In this document: in pieces, positions 48,810 to 62,485 of the stretch
Numbering within the stretch: the first letter of the stretch is position 1
Layout: each line of letters begins with the position of its first letter
Assembly: GCA_008692225.1 (NCBI GenBank)
Contig: VICG01000011.1
Span: 1,178,001-1,242,000 of the forward strand
Origin: Monilinia fructicola
Taxonomy: Eukaryota; Ascomycota; Leotiomycetes; Helotiales; Sclerotiniaceae
Length of the DNA stretch: 64,000 bases
Reading direction: 5' to 3'
Translations under genes and position numbers: made by a program
Notes under the pieces: model-generated
What the model was told of the DNA's origin: nothing
Seen by the model: only the letters and a program-made list of their open reading frames with translations
The model's database searches: none

Positions 48810-51461
48810 TTCCATCTGAACTGTTCGGAATTCAACGGTATCCAGCCCCCTCATCTTTGTAGCCACGACTGATCTCAGCTGTAATTACAACATTACTGTA
48901 CTATTGACAAAATGGAGCCAACTAAACCGTAGCCAAAGTTTACTTTTAATGAATCGACAAACATATTGAATCCAATAAAGCCATGTTTTAGTGCCCACGA
49001 GAAGTTGTCCTGTTAGGGCATTTTGAATCTCTGTGTGCTGTTAAATGTTTAGTCATGTTTCTGAAGCGAACGCGCTGAGGAGCTCGCCATAATTTAAGCG
49101 TTTTCCCCGAACTCAACCGAACCTACTCCCCATACTCGTGCCACCAAAGTGAACTCAAATCATTATGCTAATAAGATGAAAGTCGATATAATAGATTTTT
49201 GCGAGGATTTCTATTGAGATATCGATTTCTTGAAAGTTTCATTTTCCGGAAAGGAGTAATATAATTGGCCTTTTCCCTTTTATCTTAGTGTACTGATTCG
49301 AGTACTTTCTGGAAGCACGAATTCGCACGGAGTACAGTGGTAAAGAATGATCCATAACGTGGAGAAATATATGGCTACCTGCTAGGAAGTATTGTCAAGA
49401 GAAGTATTAAATGTCAGTGTGTAGTGACGGTCTGTTTCCTGGCTGTTCTCTTTGCAGCTTTAGTGCCGGCTGCTCAAGGAGTATATCCCGAAATCTCTCT
49501 AGATATTCTCTATTCAATCTTCATTCAACGAAATCGCTTAATTACTTCTTGGATATAACAATCTAGGCTTGCATTAGGTTAGGCGTTCGTGCAATTTTGT
49601 ATAGGCGTGGGATTAAGAATGAAGATGCCAGGCAATTGCGGTGGTTTATATAGTTTCCACTCCTATAACTATATCCCTTTTGACGAAATACACTAAAGAC
49701 CGATAGTACCTGAATCAAAGCGTAAATGCCTATAATGTTTTGAGGGGGAAAATTTAGAGTATTAGGTGATAAGAAATCAAGGAAGAATGAGAATTCGAGA
49801 TATGGGGGATTCGAAATTTTTAGTATAAGATAAGAATATTTCGTTATACGATAGTGATACGAATAAGGATTGGTTTTAGAAATGCATCAATTGTAATCTT
49901 ATAAGAAGATTACTTCAGAAAAAAGAAATCGCTTATATCTGGCTACTTTGAACAAAAGCGCTCTCGCTAACAATATTGATTATGAATTGTAATTACTGAT
50001 TTTTAATTGGCCTGTTGTTCTCTATATCGCTCTAGTATGCCAGCTGATTGATGGTACATATAGAGAAGAGCCCCAATTTCGTATATCAGATAACGCGTTA
50101 CCCCCTTCACGCGTATATGAATAAGGATCTTATTTCTATGGTATTACTAAAAATCTATATGGCAAATAATTGAAGCTGTTCTGTTAGCAGTCTGAGGAGA
50201 ATACAGTAGATTAAAGGTTCTCGAACCCGGCTTTCTAGAACGTTGGAGTAGTCCCTGACTAATGAGGGTGGTTGCTGAAGGGACTACGGATACAGGGGTC
50301 TTTTTTACAATATTATGGTAGCATGCAAAGGTATATGGATTCCACTTACGTCGTACCCGCAACACTCTAAACGATGATAGCGATTGTTGGCATCGTAGAA
50401 CAAGATATACAGTTTGATGAGGCTTGGCAATCGTCATAATTCACCTCATAATATCAAGCTCTGCCCAGAGTGCCAGAAACTGCAAATACGAGTAATATCA
50501 ACGATGACCGATGACCTGTTATTGAATGCTGGATACTGATGAAGGTCGAATATATTCTTAAAGACATTTATGTGCTCTCCTTACGAGGTATTAACTCTCG
50601 CTTAATTAATCATATCACCTCAAGCACGTCTCTACATGAAAACAAAGAACATACTCAAACACAAACACAAACACAAGCACGAAGAATGAAAAGGAAGGAA
50701 CTTGAATCTTCAATGCGACTTCATCACGGAATCGAGGCCTCCGTATCTTGACTCTTTATAGCTGTTCATCCAAGGGAATCACGGACGTTCAATTATGCAA
50801 TTTAACAGGCGTGCAACGAAAGGAAATCTGTAGTCAATGCGAGACTAAAAAGCGGCATCTAATTTGCCAAGGGGCAGATATTTTAAGTGGATTCATATTC
50901 TGGTAGCTAGAGCCTCTTGCTTACTAATCTAGCTCGTGTCTCAATTTCGTGTATTGAGGTGAATTCAATTGATATCCAAACTTGGACACTATAAGAAAGG
51001 TCAAATGATAAGTGCAATCAAACTTTCAACTAGAACATATAGATATGACGCGAAGAATACGAATCGATGTTTGCTTGAGGTTCTAAATAACCTCACTTTG
51101 AGTTCACGCCTCAAGGTCCTTTTCACTATACCCCCTTGGACAAACGTTAAATAGTGATTAACATGTCTAGTACCCCACCAAAAGCTATCGTTTGTTCAGA
51201 GCTTCTAGACAGAGAAACAAGTCATAAGTTAGGTTATCTTGTCGAAGCAGTCATGTTGAGCCTGCCCGCATATCACAATGACTCATTATCAAACAATCAT
51301 TAAGTCATGAATGAGTCAGGATGAAGAATCGTCTTATGTATATGTTATGTTAATTTGAAAAACTGAACCTCAAATATTATCTCGTCTTGTGTAAACAACT
51401 AGGCTATGTAAAGTAATCATCTGATCATAATTCTACAGCTTTAGTAAATTTTATAGGCAAA
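48810..51461. other. Gene-poor flank of the AT-rich block
   Basis: No supportable gene. The minus-strand frame at 50147-50437 (96 codons) is Ser/Arg-rich without recognisable features. AT content rises toward 51.4 kb. Confidence 0.5.
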
Positions 51462-51472
51462 CCTTAGTGGTG
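51462..51472 (+). repeat. Left terminal inverted repeat of the AT-rich element
   Basis: CCTTAGTGGTG, perfectly inverted at 61217-61227, exactly where composition changes. Confidence 0.7.
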
Positions 51473-54400
51473 CTATACATAAACCAAATGTGGTGTGTAT
51501 ACCATGTACTATAATTATATAATATAAAAGCCATATAAACATTATGTAAAAATACTATATAATATAAGAAACATTACATAATGTAGAAGCCGTATAAATA
51601 TTATATAAAATATTATCTCAATACTTATCTAAGTATTAATTCTGATATTTATATTAATAAATAATATAGGGTATATTGTTTGCTTAATTAATCTAATCAA
51701 GAATAATTTTATAATTTTATATTGTTTAATTAATAAATATTTATAACTTTAAATATTTATATAAATTCATAAATATTTATTATTAATCTAAACTTTTGTT
51801 AAAATAGGATTATAATCAAAAATTTAGATCACTATAATCTAAAATTTAATATTCATTTTACTTATATAAGCAAGTATTTCAATTAATTTGTTAATATAAA
51901 TTTATATACTCCCAAACAACCAATCTAACCTTTTCATTTCACTTATACAAACTTAAATTCAAGATCTATATAGTAACATCCATTTAAAGTTTAGGTATCT
52001 ATAACAATATAGATTAATATAGAATTTATACAATCGTTTATATATCTATAGATTCAATATTCCAATTATTATAAATATAAAGTATTTAAAAGAATCTATA
52101 TACTAATTTATTTGAATATTAGATTTCCCCATTGATTTTTGCTTTCATTTATCCCCTTTAATATAAAATAAAGAATATACTCTTATATTTCATTATTTTA
52201 TTATACTTTATCAAATATCCTCTAATATAAACATTACAATTTATTTGATTATTAATGATAATATTATTTATTACAATTAGATCAAAAAGGTTAATAATAA
52301 ATTACATACAAAAATCGAAACCCATATAAATATACAAACCCACATTGTAAAAGTTTATATTAAAAATATATTTTGGATAACCACTAATATCAAAGAATAA
52401 TATAGTATTACTATATAAAATTCTAATGTTTTAATATAGCAAATTGAAAAAATAAAAAAAACATTTAATTTGAATAAAGAATATAATATAAATTTAAATT
52501 TTGATTAAATTTTATCTCCTTCTGTATTAAACTATAATATATACTTTCCTATATTTTCACCCTCTTTTAAACATTAACATTACAAAACGTAAATAAATAA
52601 AAACTTTGGAATATAGAAATATAAATAGTTAAATATATATAAATACAAAAGTATAAAACAAACTCATATAAAATTATAAAGCAAAAATCTTAATTAACTT
52701 AAATATATTATATATTTAATATATAAGAATATTTAACCCTTAGAAAATATAATATTTAAAATAAATGCCAACTAAAATATTATTTATTCAAAAAATATTA
52801 TATTATATTAAATATAATCTCCATTCCTAAAAATTAGGGGTTATACCCATAAAATAAAGAACATCAAATTATTAGAATATAATATATTTATTTAAATATT
52901 CCTAAGATTATTATAATTAACCTTCCTAGAATTTCTAGATATCGAAATATATCATTTTATTTGATTTATAAATCTATAAGTAAACAATATTTGTTAATAC
53001 TGAAAAACTAGAATATCCTTATATTTAATATTAATTATAAAAGTATTTAAATATTAATATATTTAGATTTAAATCTAAATATTTATATTTACTTTTATTA
53101 TTATCTTTATTCCTTTTAATCTTATAAATACTATTATTACCAAAAATACTTAAACTATTTATCATATAAAATCCTTAAAAAGTATTTATTATAAAAAAAG
53201 ATTTAAAAGAAATAAAATGATTTTGAAAAATTACTTAATATAAAAAGGTTATTATAATTACCAACCTAATTCTTTTAAAAACAAATTTGAAATTAAATTT
53301 TTATACATTATTAAAATTTAGATTATATATAATAAAATCATATAACCGTAAAACTATTTTCTCCTAATGATCTTATCTACCTTAATATTCTGAAATTTTC
53401 CAAAATCTACAAAGTTAAATAATTATTACAATGTATATTACTATTTTTAAAGGTTAGTATAATATTAAACATTATATAGACTATTATAGAATCAATTTAT
53501 TTTTAATAAAATATTATTTTATTACATTATATTCATTAAACGAAAATATATTTAATCAATAATATTAAATGTAATTAAAGGTTAACTAATTTAATTTATT
53601 AAACATTTTATTACTAAATTATATATTAAGAAATTTCTATAACTATAACTCAGTATCTTAAAATTTACAAATATATAACTTAAATAAAAATAACATCTAT
53701 AATTTGTATATTTATATATTATTTTTTATTTTTATAATAACCTCAACTCAATCTTCATATTCCTTAGTGTAATTAAAATATACTGAGTATATTTCTTATT
53801 CAATATTATAAGCATAATATCTAAAAGAAAAATATTAAATAATAAAATCAAGTTTATTCCAATCCGCCACCTTTTGTATTACTTAAACTTTAAAAAGTTC
53901 TCCTATAAAATTAAATTTATTCTCTAAAGTTTATCTAATATATTTTATAAAAGTTAATAACATATGGATCTATAAGCTTAATATATAAAAACTAAAAACC
54001 ATTAATTCATTTTCTTGATAATATTTTTATACTTTAAAAAATAGTATATTAAAAAATTTTTTAATACTTTATTAGATTTTAAAATAAAAATAATACATTT
54101 TAATATATACTATAATCATTATTTAAAAATTCCTAATTATTATTTTCGTTTATATAAATTTTTATATATTTATTAATAAAGATTATATTACAATAATAAA
54201 ACGGAATATATATTTCATTTTCTTTATTTAAAACCTTTATTTATAAAAGTGAATTTTTGATGATAAAAATTATCCTAGAAAACCAGAATCTTATCATCTA
54301 TAAATAATCTAAAATCTATATTAATTGATTTAATAAATTTAAAAACTTTATTCGATATTCGTAATGAAATAATTATATTTATAAAAAATAATAATTATAA

Positions 54401-57400
54401 ATCTAAAGGTGCATAAATACTAATACTTATATTAAATAATTTAGAAGTTTAATATTACTAATAATGTATTAATAGATTTTATGGATTATAATCTTCTATA
54501 CTATAAGATATTAGATTAACGAATATACAATATTATTCTATTACTAATACTTTTAATGAAGATATTAATCTCTCTAATCTTTTTAATAACATTAAATTAT
54601 TCCCATTCATTGTTTTTGTTTAAGACTATAAAATAAATTTTATTACATTTATAATTAATATTAATCTTTTATTTAAATTAGATTTATTTTAAATATTAAT
54701 ATTATTTTAAAATTTAATAGATGAAATCTTTTTATAATCTATATTTATTAAAATATATTAAAAAATATAAATATAATATAATTTATTTAATAGGGATATT
54801 ATACTATTGACTCTAATTACTAATCTCTTTTTTCTATTAAATGCTTACAAGCTTAAATTATTAATATTACTATTATTTATCATATTTAAGTAACCCTGAA
54901 GTTATAAGATAGGTATTCAGCTTTAATGTAAATTTCCAATTAACTTATGGATAATTGTAAATTATAAAAGTGCTAAATAATGATGTAAATAATAAAAATA
55001 ATAATCCACAAATTTTAGTATTTTTAGATTATAAATAGATAAAAGAATTAATTACTTTTTAAGTTTTAGAAATTTAAAAAAGTTGATGATTTATATATTC
55101 AACTCTACAAATATAAGTATATAATATTAAAACATAGGGTAGAGTTAATAAATATTTACCTAATAATATTTTATCCCTTAATCCTATTAGTTATATTAAC
55201 CTTAAAACTATAAATATTATTTTATAATATATTTAAAAAGTTTTAAATAATACAATATTATAAATAATATTATTATCTAATATATAATTTATTTATTTTA
55301 TATATTTACCTAAATTAAAAAATAAATATCAAATTTTGTTTTATTTATTAATTATAATATTTTCTAATATATTATATATATTAATATTTAAATAAAAAAA
55401 TCATTTTTTATATATTAAATATAAATTCTATTAATATTAATAATAATCCTAGAACTTAAAATTTATTTATATATTTATACTTTATTTTTTAAATTCTAAT
55501 TATCAATTATTTACATTTATAAACAGATTTATATTATTTACATTTAGGTAAATTATTGTATCCATAGTTAGAATCTTGGATTTACTAAAGTAAAAGTAAA
55601 TATCATCTATAATATTTATTTATTAACATTATACTTTAATTAAATTTAATACTATCAATATATTCAATTTCCAAACCTTTAAAATGGTTGGGTTAAATAA
55701 AAAAAGAACTTTAAGAAATCCGTTTATTATTTTATAAAATATTATTTACACTCTACAAATCTATTTACAAATTCCGATTAATACTAATAGATAAAAGTAG
55801 ATTAACAATTATAATAACAATAATAATTATAGTGATAATAATAATTATAATAATAATAATAATAAAATTATAATTAATAATGGAAAAATAAATAATAAAC
55901 TAGATTTAAAGAATAAATAATAAAATAAAGATAATAAAAATGTTTTATTAAATATTAATATAAATATAATTTCAAATTTAAAATTTTATATTTTGGAATT
56001 GTATATAATTAATAATTGAATTAGAATTTTATAAAACTTTTTTACAATTTTAATAAAGTTATTTCTATAGATAATATATTTATTATACTATTTAATATTA
56101 ATCTTACTATTATTAAAAATAAATTACAATATTAAGATTTAATATTTAATAAAGAGATACAATAAAACAAAATATTTGTTATATCCTTTACTAATAAAAA
56201 TAATTATATTAATAATAATAATATTCTAGCAAATTTACTAATTTTAATGATAATTAGAGATATTGAAGAATCTAATTATCCAATAGATAAATTTGCAATT
56301 TAAACAATTATAAAACCTTTAATAGTACTATTTAGAGAAGTTAACATTCTATTAAATATTTTAATTATTAATAATAATATAGAATTACTCAATCATTATT
56401 ATTATTATGATACTATTTATTTCTCAATATTTAAATTGAAGATATCTTTAGGTATATTTATCAAATTTGTTGGAGTTTCTTAAGATAATTATACTACTCT
56501 ACTATAAATATTATTATTTAATATTAAAATAGAAATAATATAAAAATTACCTTGTATAAGTAATATATTTAAAAGATATATAAATAAGATATTTCTTTTA
56601 TTATTTATAAAACAAAAATTAATTTCTTTTAAATTTAATAAAATTTTAATAAAAACAATTACCTAAAAAAGGATTAATAAGGAAAACGAAATTTTTTATG
56701 AATATTTATATTTCATTAATTTAATTCCATTTTATATAATATTTATATTATTAGATTTTATTAAAAGAATATATTTTGGAATAACATAATTAATTAACCA
56801 CCCTATAAAGTTATATTACTTTTGTAGATAGGTTTTATTCTTAAAATTAATATTAAGAATATTTATACATTATTCTAATAATACCCCTTATTTTCTATTA
56901 AACTTTATTTATTATAAATATACTAATATTAAATATTAATATCAAAATAGTTTATATTATTATATAGAATATATGGTTTCTACTATTATAAATCATAAAA
57001 TAAAAATTAATACTCCAAATAAGAAAATACTTAAAATTTAATATTATTATATTAATAATGATTTTTTATATAATATTAATATCCCAATTCTTAATTTACC
57101 TTTACATCCTAATAAACTAATTGTATTCCCTAATAATAAAGATTTTATACCTAAATCGAATTTTATTCTTAGGTTAATAAATATTTATTTAAATTATAAT
57201 TTTGGAAAAAATCTAAATAAAAGATTATCATCAATATTATTTTTTAAATATACCCTATTACCCGGAACATTAACCCAATTTTTATAAAGGATTATATTAT
57301 ATTACTATAAAGTAATCATTAATTATATCATTTCATTTTACTATATTAATCTTATATAAAGAAAATTAAAGCTAATAGAATTCAAAAGGCCTTATTTTAT

Positions 57401-57432
57401 TACCTGAGATATAGAATATAAATTAAATATAT

Positions 57433-57832
57433 TATATGTCTTTGTACCATTCAATACATTTATTGATGGTTTTAATTTATTTAGGAATACTTCTTAGTTT
57501 CTTATAGGATTTTATTAGATTCTAATTGGATTTAATAATAAAGACCAAAATTAAAGAGTTAATGTTTCTCTAGTTACTTTAAATCCTTATAGCAATAATT
57601 TTGATAATATAGTTAATATAATAAAATAATTAAAATTATTTAATAAAGGTATATTAATAGAAATTAATAATATTATTATTAGGATATATATATATACTTA
57701 ATATTATTATGAAGATATACCTTAATAAAATAAGAACTCCAGTATTAAACATTAAAATGCTATTTTAGATTATCGATTTTATACTATTAATAATAAGAAT
57801 CGCAATAATTTAAATTTTAATATTATTGGAAA
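57433..57832 (+). pseudogene. RIP-decayed transposase relic (KDZ/Plavaka-like)
   Basis: One plus-strand frame reads through more than 130 codons. It is interrupted only by TAA and TAG, the codons expected from CAA and CAG after C-to-T change. Protein-like blocks survive in order: VPFNTFIDGFNLFRNT, LIGFY, IGFNNKDQN, VTLNPYSNNFDNIV, LFNKGILIEIN, YYYEDIP**NKNSSIKH, then DYRFYTI. Conserved Gly and Cys positions read as Asp, Ser, Asn or Tyr, again as RIP would give. The pattern matches, from memory, the fungal KDZ/Plavaka transposase core (a GPHGSNF-like block, then GDMPQQ..NSG and CRFC). Less clear remnants follow at about 58,010-58,200 and precede at about 57,080-57,180. Not functional. Confidence 0.65.
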
Positions 57833-60800
57833 AAGCTAATATTATTTTTAAACTATAAACATACAAATATATATGAATTATATATAATTTAAAAAGAATA
57901 AAAAAGCATATATAATTAAATAAGGATTAAACTTATTAAATCTACTATTGTGTAAAATCTCCCCTACATTCAATTTAATTATAATTAAACCATTAAATCC
58001 TACATATTCGGAATTCAATGGAATGACCAATTTATAACATTAAATATTAATTAATATTATATTGATTATTATTACTAAAAAAGAATATATTCATTATCTT
58101 CGATATTTTAACTTTCCTCGGAAATAGGGTTGTTTTTAATCTTCTATTATATATTTGATTAAATATAATTTATTGGATTATATTTGTTAAACTATAATTA
58201 TTCCTTATCTATTATAATATAATAATTAATTGATATTAAATAAACTTTAAGTATACTTCCATAACTCTATTAAAAAAAAATTTAATAATCCTGTTTAATT
58301 TATTATTTTAAATCTTATAGTTTTAATAAAAAATAATAAATTATTAATATTAATAAAGCCTTAAATTTTTATAAAATAAAATAAATTAAAAGTAGCTATT
58401 ATATATACTCGGTATAAATTTTAACAAATATATAAGATTATAAGTAATAATATTAACATAAATCTTTATTGAATAATTATTTCAGTTAGTTAATATAAGA
58501 GTCAAATGGGTATATTAGTTGTAGATCTAATTTGTAAAAATAAACCTAGAACATCAATCGATTAATTTAATAAATTACATTAAGTATTAAAAAAATTATC
58601 TTAAACTGTATTTTCTAGTATATCCGTTTTTCCAATAAGTCTATTAACATTTAATAATGATATATTTATAAAAGATCAGAATCTATTAAATATAATATAA
58701 GTATTAATTCTATAAACATTTATTAATATTAATAATATAAATATTACATCCAATAGAAATAAACAAATTAAAAAGGTTATTTAATACTAATAGAATATTA
58801 ACCGTCCCAACTACTATATTAATATTTATTATACTTACATAATACTAAAATATACTATAATAACAAATATTAATATTATTTAGTAAAAAGATAAATATAA
58901 GTATATTAATTTTTTTATAAAAGAAATAATTGATATTTGTATATTATTAATATCTATAAATTTTAATAGAAACTTTAAAAAAAAGATTTACACCATCAAT
59001 TATTTTTATACTAAATGAGATTTATTATTAAAAAAAAGTAAAAGAATGATTTTAAGGTTTTTTTTACTAAATGAATACAAATATTTGAATTCAGAATTAA
59101 TAATTTATATTCAAAAAATATACTCTTCTAATCTATTATTATTTTAAAAGATAGTAAATAATTTGAATATAAGATATATTATTAATAAAACAATAATCAA
59201 TAAGAATAATAAAAATAAAAATGATTTATTTAATTATATATACAAAATTATATTAGATTTCTAATATTTATAGTTAGTAATAATAAATTGTATAACCATA
59301 ACTTATATTTAAACTTTACTTAGATTTCCAATTTAATAATCTAAGATAAACTTTACTTTTAAATTTGAATTAATTATTATATATAAGTATTTTTATAATA
59401 ATAAGTTTATAGTAAAATTTAGGAAAAGTAAGCTCCAATAATACAAAAAGCTTATATATATCAATATATAAATCTATTATTTTACTTATTCTTTTAATTA
59501 TTTATATTTATTTTTATTTATTTTTGTTTAATTTTATTTATTTTTGTTTTATATAAATAATTATTTTCTCTAACTTTTCAAATTCTTTTATATCTTTTTT
59601 TTATAAAATTATACTTAGTTTCTTTTACATTCATATAACTTTATATTAATTTTATTAGTTTAAGCTTTTAATAACACTCTCATCTTTATTTGTTTATATT
59701 ATTTTATCCTATTTGAATCCTTTACTATCTATACTTAACAATTATACACATATATGAATTCTAATAAAGCATATAAATCTATACCTTTAGTTATTTAATA
59801 TAATTAAGTTTACCTAAATATATATAGATAATTTGAATAGAAGCAATATATAATTTTATATTTTCATCTTACAATTCTAATTTATTTCATTTATCTTTCT
59901 AGGTATTAAAAATTATACAAAAAATATTAACAAATTAACAATATATTATAATAAAATATATTAGCAAATAATATTTTATATAAGCGAATTTATTAGCTAT
60001 ACAGATCTAATATTATATTCATATAAAATTAAACGAATTAAAGGAATCTTTATTTACTAATTAACAATAAACCAACTATATTTATTTATACAACTTTAGA
60101 AAACTATATTTACTAATAATAAAAATAGTATAATTAATACTTTTTTATTTATATTGATTGATTATATTATAATTAGTTTATTTACTATTTTTTTAAATAA
60201 TTTATACATTATCAATCTCAATAAACTAGATTCTCTAACTTTTTTTAATAATAATAGTTTTAAACTAATACTATAAATTGAAATTAAATTTATATAAATA
60301 TTCATAAATAAATACCTAAATATTAAAAGCCCTAAAGTTGTTTTTACCTATTCAAATAAGCATTTATAGTCCATAGATAATTAAAATTATCCAAATAAAA
60401 ATAAATAAAAAAAACCCTTAATTATTATTTTTATAAGTTACTTAAATATAATAAAATAAACGGTTTTTAGGTTATTAATAAATTTTAGTATTATATAATT
60501 GAAAATCTTAATGTATTTAAGTATTTGTAGATAAAGGATATTATGTATAAATGAAAGTTAGATTAAGAATCCTAAATAATAAATGAGGGTATAAAAAATA
60601 TTAGATAATAATATACTTATTTATATTTTGAGAGGTTTTAATATATAGTTAAATATTAAAGGGAATGTATATATAAAAGTCTATAAATACTTTTATAACC
60701 TAAAAATGACTTTGGGATCTTGAATATATATAAATGAATAAATTGATTATAAGTTATTTAAGCAAAATTATAAATAAAAGTTATTTAAACAAAGTTATAA

Positions 60801-61216
60801 ATGATTATCATCTAATCAAAGTTATAAATAGTTTATTTTATACAGTAAATTATAAAATATATATAAATAGCAATAGTAGTAACAATAAATTTACGGGTAT
60901 ATATAAGGGAATCGAATCAAGTACCAAAAGTAACCAGTATTATATAAAAGCTAAAGTTTATATATAATAAATACCAAAAACGTGATTAAAATATAGTAAC
61001 CTAAATATTTTTTGCACAATAATAAGCTATATACGTAATTTTTTCTACATTATATAAAGATTTTTATACGATATATATATGCCTCCTATACAGTATATAA
61101 ATTTACATAGAGTTTATATAGAATAAGAAAGTATACAATATAAAAAAGCTTATATAATATAAAAATGTTTATATGATATACACATTGTTTATACCTCATA
61201 TAGCGGCTACGTATAT

Positions 61217-61227
61217 CACCACTAAGG
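61217..61227 (-). repeat. Right terminal inverted repeat of the AT-rich element
   Basis: CACCACTAAGG, the inverse of 51462-51472. Sequence outside it returns at once to ordinary composition. Confidence 0.7.
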
Positions 61228-62485
61228 AACCATAAGAGAGGCTCAAGAAGAGTCGCCCTTCTCTAACTCTTCTCTTGAGTTACCATTGTCGATAATGATA
61301 AATATTACATTTCACAGACATGCAACATTTCGCTTGTGGGAAAATACACGAACTAACATAAATAGGGGAAAGCGGCAAATCACAAGCGCGCTCCCACAAA
61401 CTGACGCCGAGTACGTAACCCCGAGGGCAACAGAGCTTCACGGGCACATGAGATGTAAGTCATACCTCGCTAAAACACTATGATTGGCTCTGCAAACTCT
61501 TCTTCCTTTAGCCACGAACCCATCATCTGACTGTTCCGGGCGTAGGTGGCGCACACTTCAAAAAACAAGGCGAACGACGGCTTGAATGAATCACCACACA
61601 CCTAATATAATCCCAGTCACAGCATATGTACGCCCAGAAACTTAGTCTAAGCATATGCATGTCTTCCTGTCTCTCATCCTGACATGATATGACAGTCGAG
61701 GCGCGGCCGGGCATCTGTTATAGGTCGGGTATCGTCTTCTGGATTTCCAGCGCAATTGCGGCAGAATTGAAAAATGGAATGACACTCACGTATACTACTA
61801 GTCTTATAGTAATTTCTCAGAGTTCGCTATAAATTTCTAACTATTGGTGCCGCTGCAACTGTGTCTCATGGTCTAGTTGCAAATATGCTGTGATGTACAA
61901 TGAATGTTACCCTCTTTCTAACACCATCGTATCCTAACAATCGACCACTTGTCTACAAGTCGGTCTGAAACGTATTTTGTTGTCGTGGAATCTTGCCGCC
62001 GAACAAGCTTTGGAATTCCAATTCTCTACCATCCAATGCGTTGAAATTATCCGCCTAGTGGGTATAAAGAGAAAGTACTATATGTGCTGAAAGAAAGAAA
62101 AAGAAAAACCTGAAAACTCCTCAGGATCTAGTATGATCAAAATTCCGCCCAAACTCCCTTCGCGTTAGCATGCTGCCATCCAATGCATGTCTTTGCCCAA
62201 ACGCCTGGTCATGAAGTCTGTCCTTTCCAATTGATGCCCTGAACACCGAAATTTTCGAATCCTGACATTCCTTCGTTTAATCATGCGTAAAAGAATTTGT
62301 AGCCACCCATATGGTCCATTTTTGAGAGTGTGTAAATATAATGAGAAAAAGAAAATGTACAATAATTTCCAGGAATTAAATATACTCAACACAAAAAAAA
62401 AATTAAAATGTAACTTTTAAAACAAGTTGGTCCAGATGTTACTGAACTGTAGGCCGTAGGACTTGTGCGATGCCTGGAATCGCAT
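61228..62485. other. Intergenic region between the AT-rich element and the kinase gene
   Basis: About 1.26 kb of ordinary composition. No supportable gene. The part next to 62486 is the kinase 3' UTR. Confidence 0.6.

Larger units (their letters stand above)
51462..61227. mobile_element. 9.77-kb AT-rich, RIP-decayed element bounded by inverted repeats
   Basis: Base composition changes abruptly near both ends to an estimated 80-90% AT. The left edge reads CCTTAGTGGTG (51462-51472) and the right edge CACCACTAAGG (61217-61227). The match continues imperfectly inward (TATACRTA...CC), about 22 bp in all, with mismatches mostly transitions. Subterminal TATAATATAA-like repeats occur at both ends. 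The interior has no intact gene but holds a readable transposase relic (57433-57832) and further remnants. The ends and relic together suggest a large DNA transposon inactivated by RIP. Nested elements, or a RIP-decayed heterochromatic or centromere-like domain, are alternatives. No clear target-site duplication was found (at most AA). Confidence 0.7.

Noticed and set aside
50210..50300. tRNA-like sequence with a GGTTCGAG box on the minus strand
   Set aside because: The flanking bases do not pair to form a T stem, and no acceptor or anticodon arm could be drawn.
60734..60967. 77-codon open frame in the AT-rich block
   Set aside because: Its composition (Asn, Ile, Lys, Tyr) is what AT-rich sequence gives by chance, and no conserved blocks are seen.
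51462..61227. Mitochondrial DNA insertion as the source of AT richness
   Set aside because: No mitochondrial genes, rRNA or tRNA were recognised. The inverted ends, the transposase relic and RIP-type stops fit a nuclear transposon better.
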